Part shown: positions 8,279 through 17,396 of the stretch, piece by piece
Position numbering within the stretch: the first letter of the stretch is position 1
Layout: each line of letters opens with the position of its first letter
From: Bacteroidota bacterium
GTDB lineage: Bacteria; Bacteroidota; Bacteroidia; Sphingobacteriales; Sphingobacteriaceae
DNA: 39,407 bases
Direction: 5' to 3'
Assembly (NCBI GenBank): GCA_018828585.1
Contig: JAHJVW010000113.1
Span: 1-39,407 of the forward strand
Made by a program: the position numbers and the translations under genes
The notes under the pieces: model-generated
Told to the model about the DNA's origin: nothing
Database searches by the model: none
Seen by the model: only the letters and a program-made list of their open reading frames with translations

Positions 8279-9796
8279 ATGAGTTTATTTGTAAAAAAAT
8301 CGATTAGCCAATTACTGGCAGACGCGGCCGAATCTGAAAAAACCTTAAAAAGAACCTTAACCGCAAGTTCATTAATAGCTTTAGGTGTTGGTGCGATTAT
8401 AGGTGCCGGACTGTTTGTTAGAACTGCTGCCGCTGCGGCACAGCATGCTGGTCCATCTGTAACTATTGGGTTTATTATTGCGTCCATAGGCTGTGCATTA
8501 GCAGGTCTTTGCTACGCTGAACTTTCATCTTCAATCCCAATTGCGGGTAGTGCTTACACTTATAGCTATGCAACAATGGGTGAGTTAGTCGCCTGGATTA
8601 TTGGTTGGGATTTAATTTTAGAGTATGCAGTTGGTGCTGCAACAGTAGGTATTGCTTGGAGTGAGTACCTCAATAATCTGCTGGTAGAAGTGATACACGT
8701 ATCTCCCATTCCTTATGAATGGTGTCACTCTCCGTTTCAGCAAAGTTTAGATGGCACCCAACATGGCGTTATAAATTTACCTGCACTTTTTATAGTTTCA
8801 GTTTTAACATTACTTTTAATTAAAGGCACCCAAGAATCAGCATTGGTAAATGGAATTATAGTTATTGTAAAAGTTTCTATCGTAATATTAATTATCGTTA
8901 TTGGATGGCAATTTATAAACCCAGTTAACCATACTCCATATATTCCTGAAGCAACTACTTATACAGATCATCAAGGAATTACTTATGATTACGGAGGTAT
9001 TATGGGTATTTTAGGTGCTGCAGGTGTGGTATTCTTTGCCTTCATTGGTTTTGATGCAGTGAGTACAACTGCACAGGAAGCAATAAATCCAAAAAGAGAT
9101 ATGCCAATTGGCATCCTAGGTTCATTAGTAATATGTACCATTTTATATGTTCTTTTTTCTCATGTATTAACCGGTGTTGCAACTGTAGAAGATTTTAGAA
9201 CTACTGGAAGAGAAGCATCCGTAGCTTTTGCAATCAATAAATATATGATAGGGTATGCTTGGCTAGCACAGTATGTAACAGTAGCTATCTTATTTGGATT
9301 TTCATCCGTTATTTTGGTGATGTTACTGGGACAGTCTAGAGTATTCTACGCCATGAGTGCCGATGGTTTAATGCCTAAAATGTTTAGTGACTTACATCCT
9401 AAATTCAAGACTCCTTATAAAGCTAACTTATTAATTTTAGTCCTAGTTGGCTTATTTGCGGCTTTTATACCAGGAGATATTGTAGGTGATATGACCAGTA
9501 TAGGAACATTATTCGCCTTTATGCTGGTTTGCGCTGCGGTGATTATACTAAGAAGAACTAATCCAGAATTGCCTCGTCAGTTCAAAACTCCTTGGGTTCC
9601 TTTTGTTCCAATTTTAGGAATTTTAGTATGTGGCGCCATGATTTTTGGTCTAGGATGGATTAACTGGTTACGTTTAATTGTTTGGTTAGCTATTGGTTTC
9701 GTTATCTATTTTGGATACAGCAAAAAACATTCTCTATTACAAAAAGGTATACTTGTTGATCCTAAAGATCCACCAGCACCAAAAATAGAAGAATAA
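8279..9796 (+). CDS. APC superfamily amino acid permease (cationic amino acid transporter-like)
   Basis: 505 residues, an inner-membrane transporter with 12-14 predicted helices. The N-terminal helix 1 motif GVGAIIGAGLF (37-47) is the unwound substrate-binding segment typical of APC carriers. PIAGSAYTYSY, GWDLILEYAVGAA and GFDAVSTTAQEAINPKRDMP are typical of the CAT/YfnA branch (TC 2.A.3.3), which takes up Arg, Lys or neutral amino acids; the substrate cannot be decided here. The start ATG at 8279 follows a long AT-rich region. It is a single-gene unit closed by a strong terminator. Confidence 0.93.
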   Translation: MSLFVKKSISQLLADAAESEKTLKRTLTASSLIALGVGAIIGAGLFVRTAAAAAQHAGPSVTIGFIIASIGCALAGLCYAELSSSIPIAGSAYTYSYATMGELVAWIIGWDLILEYAVGAATVGIAWSEYLNNLLVEVIHVSPIPYEWCHSPFQQSLDGTQHGVINLPALFIVSVLTLLLIKGTQESALVNGIIVIVKVSIVILIIVIGWQFINPVNHTPYIPEATTYTDHQGITYDYGGIMGILGAAGVVFFAFIGFDAVSTTAQEAINPKRDMPIGILGSLVICTILYVLFSHVLTGVATVEDFRTTGREASVAFAINKYMIGYAWLAQYVTVAILFGFSSVILVMLLGQSRVFYAMSADGLMPKMFSDLHPKFKTPYKANLLILVLVGLFAAFIPGDIVGDMTSIGTLFAFMLVCAAVIILRRTNPELPRQFKTPWVPFVPILGILVCGAMIFGLGWINWLRLIVWLAIGFVIYFGYSKKHSLLQKGILVDPKDPPAPKIEE

Positions 9797-9801
9797 ATTT
9801 T

Positions 9802-9834
9802 AAAAAGGTTCGGGAATTTCACCGGACCTTTTTT
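9802..9834 (+). terminator. Intrinsic terminator after the APC permease
   Basis: AAAAAGGTTCGG pairs with CCGGACCTTTTTT (one G-U pair), followed by T-rich sequence, 5 bases after the permease stop codon. Confidence 0.88.
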
Positions 9835-9891
9835 GTTTTCACAACCTGCTATTCTTTTATATTGCAAATTCGATTATTTTATAAATTGCCT

Positions 9892-9899
9892 TACATTTG
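9892..9899 (+). promoter_or_regulatory. Possible -7 box (TACATTTG) for the MarC family gene
   Basis: TACATTTG is an exact TAnnTTTG match 20 bases before the chosen ATG at 9920. It also argues against the upstream TTG start at 9833, which would lie before the promoter and inside the previous terminator. Confidence 0.5.
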
Positions 9900-9919
9900 A
9901 TCACGTTAAATTCAAATTC

Positions 9920-10492
9920 ATGAAAAATTATTTCAATCTTAAAGAGATTCTGTCCGTGAGCATGATTTTGTTTGCCATTATTGATATTCTAGGATCTATC
10001 CCTGTAATTATTCAATTGAGACAAAAAGCAGGGCATATCCAATCAGAAAAGGCCACTACTGTTTCTTTATTATTGATGATCGTTTTTTTATTCTTGGGCG
10101 AAGGATTATTAAATATCATCGGCCTTGATATTTCTTCTTTTGCCATTGCAGGATCTATCGTGATTTTCATCATCGCTATGGAAATGGTTTTAGGTATTAA
10201 TTTTTTTAAAGAAGAAATACCAGAAGCAGTTTCTATTGTTCCTTTAGCCTTCCCGTTGATTGCAGGAGCGGGTACGATGACGACTTTATTGTCTCTAAAA
10301 GCAGAATATGCAACACCAAATATTGTAGTAGGAATTATTGTAAATATGATTTTTGTTTATATTGTACTTAAAAATTCTGTACACATCGAAAAGCTTTTTG
10401 GACCAACAGGATTACATATCCTAAGAAAAGCCTTTGGAATTATTCTTTTAGCCATCGCGATTAAGCTGTTTAGGAATAATACAGGGTTATAA
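9920..10492 (+). CDS. MarC family integral membrane protein
   Basis: 190 residues from ATG 9920. The frame is open back to 9833, but those 29 residues overlap the terminator and a -7 box and have no membrane-protein character. MarC proteins are six-helix inner-membrane proteins of unsettled function; the old link to multiple antibiotic resistance was withdrawn. Seen here: LFAIIDILGSIPVI in helix 1, the repeated-half segment VPLAFPLIAGAGTMTTLLSL (about 125-144), and a C-terminal GPTGLHILRKAFGIILLAIAI helix. Length is close to the family norm. Single-gene unit. Confidence 0.9.
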   Translation: MKNYFNLKEILSVSMILFAIIDILGSIPVIIQLRQKAGHIQSEKATTVSLLLMIVFLFLGEGLLNIIGLDISSFAIAGSIVIFIIAMEMVLGINFFKEEIPEAVSIVPLAFPLIAGAGTMTTLLSLKAEYATPNIVVGIIVNMIFVYIVLKNSVHIEKLFGPTGLHILRKAFGIILLAIAIKLFRNNTGL

Positions 10493-10878
10493 TTCTTTAA
10501 AAAAGCATTTCTCTGTCAGCTGTATCAACATTGGCTGATTGTATTCTTTTTGCCTCCTTATTCAAGTGAATCTTCTAACCCTGTTAAATGAGATTTTAAA
10601 GTGATGATGTTTTTTTGTGTACTCATTTTGTCTAAAGGAATAGCAGCGTGATGAAAAATCCCCCCTAACACCAATAGCTATTTAAATTTAAGAAAAAACA
10701 GGTAAATTACAAAGCATTAAATAAAATGAATTTCATCTACTTTTCAGGTTTTTATGGCTAATTTTTAAAATTAATAGTTGAATCCGATTTATTTAATTTA
10801 TATTTTCTTATTTTACTTCCTAATTATTTTTTTGATAATCACTCCAGATTATACTTTTTAAATAAACGTTAGAATGGC
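10493..10878. other. 386-base intergenic region, no gene seen
   Basis: Strongly AT-rich spacer between the MarC gene and the PAS sensor gene. The minus strand has a 22-codon ORF (ATG at 10626, stop at 10558, start MSTQKNIITLKSH) that is too short and isolated to call. TTTTGATAATC...TATACTTT before 10879 could be a weak promoter for the sensor gene, but spacing is off consensus. No RNA gene or repeat was recognised. Confidence 0.6.
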
Positions 10879-12522
10879 ATGAAGTTAATGACTATAAAGA
10901 ATATACCCATACAGCGTATACTTGTTGCTTTATTTTTACTGTTGGTGGTCGCTATTTTTTTAAATAGATATATTGAAAACAACAAAGTTAAAAAAAATGC
11001 AGACTTTGTTATTAAAACATTAAATAGAACACAAAGAAAAAATTCTTCGATTATACAGTTAAAAGATGGTATAGATGATATTCAAATTAACCTTTTAAGG
11101 TATCTTTTTTATAAAAATGAGGAAAGAAAAGAAATTGCATTAACTGCCCTACAAAAAGGAATAAGAGAAATTCCATCTAACCTATATGAATATCGCAAAA
11201 TCATTAATGATAAGGTAGAATTACAAATATATAATCAACTTCTAAAAGACATAAACATTTACCTAAAACATGCTACAGCTTTACAATCCTTAATTAAAGC
11301 GAAAAAAATGAACAAAGCCAGCGAATTTAATTCTTCGGTTGTCTATCACGATTATCATTTAACTAAAAATTCAATTAATAAATATTTTAGGTACTTGTAC
11401 CAAGCAGAAAATAAGGAGATTAGTCAAGCTCAAGTCGATTTAAATCAACGTCAAGACATGGGTTATTACTTTACTATAATCTTTACTGTTTTTTTAATAT
11501 GCTTGGGCTTGGTAATTTCAGAATCAATTACTCAGAAGAATAAGATCAACAAGGAATTATCTAAAAGCGAAAAAAGATACAAAGCTTTAATTGAGCATAC
11601 CACAGATATTTTGGAAACCGCGGATAGTAATGGTAAATTAATAAGCGTAAACCGCAGTTTTAAAGATAAGTTGGGTTATAACGAGGAGGATTTAAAAAAC
11701 CTATACCTTATTGATATCATGGCCCCTGAGTCTATTGATACATTTGTACCACACCCCAAAAAAGAAGAATTTGGGGAAATCATTACAGGTATTAAAAAGA
11801 CCCTAATGACTAAAAGTGGCAAGAAAATTTTAGTAGAAGGAAATATACTTTTGGATTTTGAAGGAGATCATTTTTCTGGATCTTCTGCCTATTATAATGA
11901 TGTTACCGAAAAAACATTAATGCAAAGAAAATTAGTTCATTCCGAATTAAAATATCGCAATTTGTTTAATTTAAGTCCTTTTGCTAACTGGCTAATTAAC
12001 CCTACTAACCTTAAAATAGAGCAGTTTAACCAAGAAGTGCTAGTGAGATATGGATATACTAAAGCAGAATTAAATAAGATGAATCTTGCAGATTTACACC
12101 TTCCTGAGGATAAGGAACGTATCCAACAAATGATACACCAAGCTTTATTAAATGAAGTAACAAAATATGAAATTAAACAGCAAAAGAAAGATGAAACATT
12201 GATTGATGTTGAATTTTATACAACCAGGATACTATTAGATGATGACATAGAAAGTGTTTTGGTTGTTTGTAAAGATGTTTCAGAAGAAAAATTTTATAAA
12301 AATTCACTCGAAGCTCAAAATAAAAGATTAAAAGATATCGCTTGGACACAATCTCATATAGTTAGGGCTCCTTTAGCAAGAATGATGGGATTGATGAGTC
12401 TTATTGAACACGAGTCAACCACGTTAACGGAAAAAGAAGAAATGTTACAATACTTATCAAGTTCAACTCATGAATTAGATCAAGTGATTAGCCACATTGT
12501 AAAAACAACTCATGAAGTATAA
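10879..12522 (+). CDS. Membrane PAS-domain sensor with HisKA-like H-box but no HATPase domain
   Basis: 547 residues. Helix TM1 is about 13-30 and TM2 about 196-216; between them lies a helical periplasmic sensor region of about 165 residues, of the CHASE3/four-helix kind. Two PAS folds follow, about 231-345 and 355-470 (each opening with KYRNLF- or RYKALI-type PAS starts). Residues 485-545 resemble a dimerisation/phosphoacceptor domain with H493 in SHIVRAPLARMMGLM. The protein then stops: the N, G1, F and G2 boxes of the ATPase domain are absent. This truncated form is, from memory, recurrent in Bacteroidota, so it may be natural rather than broken. It may act with another kinase in trans. 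Stimulus unknown. Confidence 0.85.
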   Translation: MKLMTIKNIPIQRILVALFLLLVVAIFLNRYIENNKVKKNADFVIKTLNRTQRKNSSIIQLKDGIDDIQINLLRYLFYKNEERKEIALTALQKGIREIPSNLYEYRKIINDKVELQIYNQLLKDINIYLKHATALQSLIKAKKMNKASEFNSSVVYHDYHLTKNSINKYFRYLYQAENKEISQAQVDLNQRQDMGYYFTIIFTVFLICLGLVISESITQKNKINKELSKSEKRYKALIEHTTDILETADSNGKLISVNRSFKDKLGYNEEDLKNLYLIDIMAPESIDTFVPHPKKEEFGEIITGIKKTLMTKSGKKILVEGNILLDFEGDHFSGSSAYYNDVTEKTLMQRKLVHSELKYRNLFNLSPFANWLINPTNLKIEQFNQEVLVRYGYTKAELNKMNLADLHLPEDKERIQQMIHQALLNEVTKYEIKQQKKDETLIDVEFYTTRILLDDDIESVLVVCKDVSEEKFYKNSLEAQNKRLKDIAWTQSHIVRAPLARMMGLMSLIEHESTTLTEKEEMLQYLSSSTHELDQVISHIVKTTHEV

Positions 12523-12723
12523 CTATTTACATGGGTAGCATTGTTAAGTTATGCAACAATAATGAACCAGCTTAAAAGTAATCACCAACCAATAGTGTAC
12601 TAAACTAGAAAGAAACTTTTAATTCAAAATTATGGTGTGTTGTTTATTTTACAACAATTGCTTTAAATAAAGGTATGCTTAAATAGGGAGCTAATAAAAT
12701 GCTAAATTTACGAATTAATTTAA

Positions 12724-13890
12724 TTAGGACCTTTTAATTAATCTGGCTACAAACATGGTATCGGCCTTAGCTTGATAACCTTTTATGAGTGTTTGCTCTT
12801 CAACTTCTAGATTAAAATTTTTGCAAAGCCATTGAGCTTGGTCTTCGTTTTCTTCTTTAAAAACAGAACAAGTGATATAAATTAATGGCTTTCCAGCTTT
12901 TAGATATTTCACCACATTTATGGCAATCTTTCTTTGTAAATCTGAATAGAATTTAATTTTATGCGTTGTAAATTGACTCATCATTTCGGGAGTGCGCCCC
13001 CAAGTACCTGAACCGCTACAAGGAGCATCCAAAATAATTCCATCAAACTCGTAATCATGTAAAAACAAATCCTGACTCTCGGTCAAATCAAATAGCTTAC
13101 GCTGATACCCTCTAATCCCTGCTAAGGCAAAACGTTCTTGAAGGTTATCCAAAATTGATTCCCTATTATCCGAAACTAACAATTTAATATCAGGCTGTTC
13201 GTCATATAATAATAAAGATTTACCACCAGATGCAGCACAGCAATCCCACCATTTATCCCATTTCTGAGGTTTAAAAAACTTACCTACCTTTTGCGAAGAC
13301 AAGTCCTGAACCTCGTAAATGCTTTTATCCAAAATAATTTGGTCTAATTTTGTGCCGTTGGGTAATGCAAAAGTCTGTTCATTAACTTGAGTAAACCGAG
13401 TTTCAGCTTCACTCAATAATTTTGCAATACGCTTTTCTTGTCCTCGCTTTACTCGGATGAACAAATCAGGCTGAATAAAATGAGATTTAAAAAAAGTTGG
13501 CGTTTCTATCCCTTCTGAAAGGTAATTGGCAAATGGAAAAACGTCAGCTAAAAGGAAATTAGGGTATTGTTGCTTAACAAGCTTTAGCTTTTCCTCTATT
13601 GAAAGATGAACCAATTCATCCCATTCGCATTTAAAATGATTCAAAAAAGAGTTTGGTTGTTCGTTACATAAAAACTCAGCAATTACTAACCTATTTTCTT
13701 GTGTTTCTTGCTTTAAGATATTTCCTAATCTAAAATGGTTGTATATCAATCGACTGGCAATTCGGCGATCTTTAGATCCCATTTGCTTATTTTGTCTATA
13801 ATGCAGTGCTAAAAAACGATGAAGAGGTTGATCTAAATTATATTGCGCTAATATATTTTGGAAGGTGCTGAGTTGATGAATTGCCTTCAT
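12724..13890 (-). CDS. RsmB/NOP2-family RNA 5-methylcytosine methyltransferase
   Basis: 388 residues, with a helical N-terminal RNA-binding region (1-140) and a Rossmann SAM domain. Seen: QDLSSQKVG (196-203) before the fold, SAM motif I WDCCAASGGKS (215-225), motif IV DAPCSGSG with C291, and motif VI YITCSVFKEENE with C341. In this family the motif VI Cys attacks C6 of the target cytosine and the motif IV Cys resolves the adduct; both are present. Target is probably 16S rRNA (like RsmB/RsmF), but the exact base cannot be told. It starts one base after the stop of the lipoprotein gene, so it is the last member of a guaA-lipoprotein-methyltransferase operon. Confidence 0.9.
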   Translation of the reverse strand: MKAIHQLSTFQNILAQYNLDQPLHRFLALHYRQNKQMGSKDRRIASRLIYNHFRLGNILKQETQENRLVIAEFLCNEQPNSFLNHFKCEWDELVHLSIEEKLKLVKQQYPNFLLADVFPFANYLSEGIETPTFFKSHFIQPDLFIRVKRGQEKRIAKLLSEAETRFTQVNEQTFALPNGTKLDQIILDKSIYEVQDLSSQKVGKFFKPQKWDKWWDCCAASGGKSLLLYDEQPDIKLLVSDNRESILDNLQERFALAGIRGYQRKLFDLTESQDLFLHDYEFDGIILDAPCSGSGTWGRTPEMMSQFTTHKIKFYSDLQRKIAINVVKYLKAGKPLIYITCSVFKEENEDQAQWLCKNFNLEVEEQTLIKGYQAKADTMFVARLIKRS

Positions 13891-13891
13891 C

Positions 13892-15157
13892 TTAATTTAC
13901 CTTTTTTAATTGACCCGATTCGAACTTCATTACCATTAAACTGCTGTTATAATATCCTGTTTTGGAATCTTTTACAAAAGCAAAGTCATTATGGATGCCA
14001 TCATAATTCTCCTTTTCAACTAAACTCATAAACTCTTTTCCTTTTTCATTCATCAATGATGCAAAATAATAGCCAATATCAAAACCTTTAACTGCATATT
14101 CGCTAGGCTCTAACTGAAATTTAGATCTATAATTCTTAATAAAAACAGCACTTCTCCCATACTTATAATTCACCTGATAAGAAGAAGTTGTGTATGCATT
14201 TAATCGCTCCATGATACGATAGTCTAAAAACGAAGCTCGCTCCCAACCTGGGTGCCCAACTAAAGTGATTTGATAAGTTTCACTTAGCTTAATTAACTCT
14301 TTAAAAATATCTGTTAAAAATAAACGATCTGTTGCTGGTAACACCACCACGTTAGAGCCTGTAGGACTTAAATATTTAAATACGTTAGCCATTCCAACAG
14401 CTTTGATTCCGATTTCGCTTACCGGAATTCCCTTAGCTAAACTATCCATTCCTTTTTTAAATGGTACGGCATATTTATACTCATCAGCCTGACCACTTCT
14501 AATCAAAACTACTTTCTTTGGTTTTAACTTTTGCTTTATAAAAGATGCTGCTTTAAAAGCATGTTGATCTAAAGAATTGTTAATACTTACTAAATATGGA
14601 TTTTGGAATAAATATGGATCTGACGCTGCTAGAGGCGATACCATTGGTATTTTTAAATTCCTACTATAAATAGAAAAAGTTTTAATTCCATTAGGAAAAA
14701 CCGGGCCTACTATTAAATTAGAGGCTTTAATTGCCCCTTTTGCAGCTAAATTTGCCAACTGAGTTGGATCATCCTTAGAATCAAAAAGCTGAAGCTTATA
14801 ATTTACTTTTGCATTTTGATGCGCCACAGAATCCACTCCCATTTTAAAACCTTGGTAAAAGTCTATTGCAATCTCTGATTTTTTCATATCACTAAGATTG
14901 GCATTTTGATAATTCACAGCACCTAAATCAAATGGCAAAATCAAAGAAATAATCATTTCTTCTGGGGATTTTGTTTTCTCAGAAGGTTCTAATTCTTTAA
15001 TTACTGGTTCTTCTTTCTGTTTATCTGGTGCTGGCGTTGGCCCTTTTTTTGTTGGAGCAGTTTTAGGCGAACAAGCACTTAAAAACATCCCTAACAAAAA
15101 AATTCCTATTATTTTATTCCCACTCAATCGTTGCAGGCGGTTTAGAACTAATATCAT
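13892..15157 (-). CDS. Periplasmic-binding-protein-like lipoprotein (Peripla_BP_6 type)
   Basis: 421 residues. Signal peptide II with lipobox LSAC (Cys at 29) anchors it to a membrane. A Pro/Lys/Glu-rich linker (about 30-65) leads to a type I periplasmic binding fold similar to LivJ-like amino acid receptors: [32 protein letters not shown] and [14 protein letters not shown]. No permease genes are adjacent, so transport is not shown; relatives in Bacteroidota sometimes carry LysM repeats, absent here. The ATG at 15157 overlaps guaA by 44 bases; the in-frame TTG at 15127 would give [19 protein letters not shown], a more standard signal peptide, and only 14 bases of overlap, and may be the true start. 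Confidence 0.8.
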   Translation of the reverse strand: MILVLNRLQRLSGNKIIGIFLLGMFLSACSPKTAPTKKGPTPAPDKQKEEPVIKELEPSEKTKSPEEMIISLILPFDLGAVNYQNANLSDMKKSEIAIDFYQGFKMGVDSVAHQNAKVNYKLQLFDSKDDPTQLANLAAKGAIKASNLIVGPVFPNGIKTFSIYSRNLKIPMVSPLAASDPYLFQNPYLVSINNSLDQHAFKAASFIKQKLKPKKVVLIRSGQADEYKYAVPFKKGMDSLAKGIPVSEIGIKAVGMANVFKYLSPTGSNVVVLPATDRLFLTDIFKELIKLSETYQITLVGHPGWERASFLDYRIMERLNAYTTSSYQVNYKYGRSAVFIKNYRSKFQLEPSEYAVKGFDIGYYFASLMNEKGKEFMSLVEKENYDGIHNDFAFVKDSKTGYYNSSLMVMKFESGQLKKVN

Positions 15158-16646
15158 ACACTACTCGGTTAACTCCTTTTATATTATTGATGATCTCATT
15201 AGATATTTTAGCCAACAAATCATAAGGTAAATGACTCCAATCTGCAGTCATTCCGTCTACTGATTCCACAGCTCTTAAAGCGACTACGTTTTCGTACGTA
15301 CGTTCATCACCCATTACGCCAACAGATTGAACAGGCAAATAAATTGCTCCTGCCTGCCAAACTTTATCATACCACCCAGAATCTTTTAAATTCTTGATAT
15401 AGATATAATCTGCCTCTTGTAATATACCTACTTTTTCAGGAGTAATATCTCCTAAAATTCTAATTGCTAAGCCAGGTCCAGGAAATGGGTGACGACCTAA
15501 AATATCATCTGGTAAACCTAAAGCCTTTCCAACCCTACGTACTTCATCCTTAAATAAGGATTTTAAGGGCTCAACAATTTTTAACTTCATAAAGTCAGGT
15601 AAACCGCCAACGTTATGGTGTGATTTAATAGTTGCAGACGGACCTCCGTTTACCGAAACTGATTCTATCACATCCGGATAGATTGTTCCTTGAGCTAGCC
15701 ATTTTACATCATTAATCTGATGAGCTTCATCATCAAATACTTCTATAAAAACCCTGCCAATTGCTTTTCTTTTTAACTCAGGATCAGATAATCCTTTTAA
15801 AGCGTCATAGAATCTTTGCTTAGCATCAACCCCTTTAACGTTTAATCCTAAATTCTTATAAGAATCTAAAACCGATTCAAACTCATTTTTTCTTAATAGA
15901 CCGTTGTCAACAAAAATACAATGTAGGCTTTTGCCAACTGCCTGATGTAGTATCAATGCTGCTACAGATGAATCTACTCCGCCTGATAATCCTAAAACCA
16001 CTTTATCATCTTTAATCTGCTCTTGCAAATCAGCGATAGTGGTTTCGGCAAATGCAAAAGGTGTCCAATCTTGTGAACAGCCACAAATATCAATTAAGAA
16101 GTTTTGCAATAATTGCTTACCATCAGCAGAGTGTGTCACCTCCGGATGAAATTGAATGCCATAAGTTTGGGTTCCCTTAATTTGATAAGCAGCTACCTTT
16201 ACGGTATCCGTACTTGCTATAATTTCAAATTCTTCTGGGATTTCTTTGATGGTATCGCCATGAGACATCCAAACCTGAGATCGTACAGGCAAATGCTGCA
16301 TTAAGGTATTATTGCTATGGATGTATTCTAAATTTGCTCTTCCATATTCTCTAATTTCAGACGGAGTAACTAATCCCCCTGAATGTTGAGCTATATATTG
16401 TGCACCATAGCAAACACCCAATAAAGGTAGTTTACCATGAAATTGACTAAAATCTATTTGTGGCGCATCAGCCTGACGAACTGACGAAGGACTTCCTGAA
16501 AGGATTATTCCTTTTGTATATTCATCAATTTCAGGAATCTTATTAAATGGGTGTATCTCACAATAAACATTCAGTTCGCGAACTCTTCTAGCGATGAGTT
16601 GGGTATATTGAGAACCGAAATCGAGGATCAGAATTTTCTCTTGCAT
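15114..16646 (-). CDS. guaA: GMP synthase (glutamine-hydrolysing)
   Basis: 510 residues from ATG 16646. It makes GMP from XMP, glutamine and ATP. The class I amidotransferase domain (1-190) has nucleophile C79 in GVCYGAQ and the His-Glu pair in [10 protein letters not shown]. The ATP-pyrophosphatase domain has the P-loop LSGGVDSS, and the C-terminal dimerisation domain has [14 protein letters not shown] and the ending KPPATIEWE. The frame is open two codons further to a TTG at 16652, but that codon overlaps the -7 box; the ATG is the normal family start. It leads the operon with the lipoprotein and RNA methyltransferase, and is divergent from the NlpC/P60 gene. Confidence 0.98.
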   Translation of the reverse strand: MQEKILILDFGSQYTQLIARRVRELNVYCEIHPFNKIPEIDEYTKGIILSGSPSSVRQADAPQIDFSQFHGKLPLLGVCYGAQYIAQHSGGLVTPSEIREYGRANLEYIHSNNTLMQHLPVRSQVWMSHGDTIKEIPEEFEIIASTDTVKVAAYQIKGTQTYGIQFHPEVTHSADGKQLLQNFLIDICGCSQDWTPFAFAETTIADLQEQIKDDKVVLGLSGGVDSSVAALILHQAVGKSLHCIFVDNGLLRKNEFESVLDSYKNLGLNVKGVDAKQRFYDALKGLSDPELKRKAIGRVFIEVFDDEAHQINDVKWLAQGTIYPDVIESVSVNGGPSATIKSHHNVGGLPDFMKLKIVEPLKSLFKDEVRRVGKALGLPDDILGRHPFPGPGLAIRILGDITPEKVGILQEADYIYIKNLKDSGWYDKVWQAGAIYLPVQSVGVMGDERTYENVVALRAVESVDGMTADWSHLPYDLLAKISNEIINNIKGVNRVVYDISSKPPATIEWE

Positions 16647-16649
16647 GGG

Positions 16650-16657
16650 CAAAGATA
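16650..16657 (-). promoter_or_regulatory. Possible -7 box (TATCTTTG) for guaA
   Basis: On the minus strand TATCTTTG is an exact TAnnTTTG match whose G is separated from the guaA ATG by only three bases (CCC). If used, the transcript would start at or next to the ATG, giving a leaderless or nearly leaderless mRNA. No clear -33 element was found. Confidence 0.45.
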
Positions 16658-16756
16658 AAAATTTATTTAAGGGTGCTTCATATATTTAACGATTTCATGA
16701 AGCTAAAATGACCGATGATTTGTAATTTAGATGAATAAGGAAAATAAACTCATGAA

Positions 16757-17392
16757 ATGAAAAGCATCTTTTGTAAAATCTTACTCGTATCAAGTATTTC
16801 ATCTTTAATACTCAGTTCATGCGAAAGATTTCATAATCGTTCGAATGTCATAGAGGCCAATCAAAGTATTTTAGATACTGCCCAGCGATATATCGTTTTA
16901 TCGAAAGATACCAGCAGCTCCATAAAAGATAGTACACCACACAGTGAAATTCCAAATAACACAGTATCTGTAGATACGTTACCGAACAAAGTGCAAGGTT
17001 CGCCAGATGCTTTGGTAGCCTATGCTGTTACATTTGAGGGTGTACCTTATGCTTATGGCAAACAAGACCCAGTTGAAGGCTTTGATAATTCAGGATTTGT
17101 AAATTATGTTTTTAAACATTTTTCGGTAGATGTTCCACGTTATACTGCAGAGTTTGCAAAAGTCGGACGATCAATTACAGAAGACAAAGCTGGTCCTGGC
17201 GACTTAATCCTATTTTCTATATCTGACACCTCTAAGAAAACAGTGGCACATGTTGGGATTATTACTTCTGAAACTGGCTTACCTATCTCATTTATACATT
17301 CCTCATCAGGCAAAAGTAGACAAGTATCCATCACTACGATGAATACTTATTATCAAAAACGTTTAATTGGTATAAGAACTTTATTTAGATAG
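16757..17392 (+). CDS. NlpC/P60-fold lipoprotein with catalytic Cys replaced by Asn
   Basis: 211 residues. A lipoprotein signal with lipobox LSSC (C22) is followed by a Ser/Thr-rich linker (about 23-82) and an NlpC/P60 (C40) domain (83-211). In active enzymes, which cut murein peptides, the motif is DCSGFV. Here it reads FDNSGFV, with N111 (codon AAT) in the Cys position. The His of AHVGIIT (H165) and H181 in FIHSSSGK remain, as do GVPYAYG and GPGDLILF. As seen it should lack peptidase activity and may bind cell wall or regulate an active partner. The M20 peptidase gene starts 4 bases downstream, so they are cotranscribed. Confidence 0.85.
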   Translation: MKSIFCKILLVSSISSLILSSCERFHNRSNVIEANQSILDTAQRYIVLSKDTSSSIKDSTPHSEIPNNTVSVDTLPNKVQGSPDALVAYAVTFEGVPYAYGKQDPVEGFDNSGFVNYVFKHFSVDVPRYTAEFAKVGRSITEDKAGPGDLILFSISDTSKKTVAHVGIITSETGLPISFIHSSSGKSRQVSITTMNTYYQKRLIGIRTLFR

Positions 17393-17396
17393 CATT

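Noticed and set aside
9833-9919. 29-residue N-terminal extension of the MarC protein from TTG 9833
   Set aside because: The codon is inside the permease terminator and before an exact -7 box; the extra residues do not resemble the family. ATG 9920 is used.
10558-10626. 22-codon minus-strand ORF in the spacer after the MarC gene
   Set aside because: Too short, no overlap with a neighbour and no recognisable domain.
15114-15157. 44-base guaA/lipoprotein overlap as an unusual fused or dual-coding region
   Set aside because: An in-frame TTG at 15127 gives a normal signal peptide and a short overlap, so the long overlap may be only a start-choice effect.
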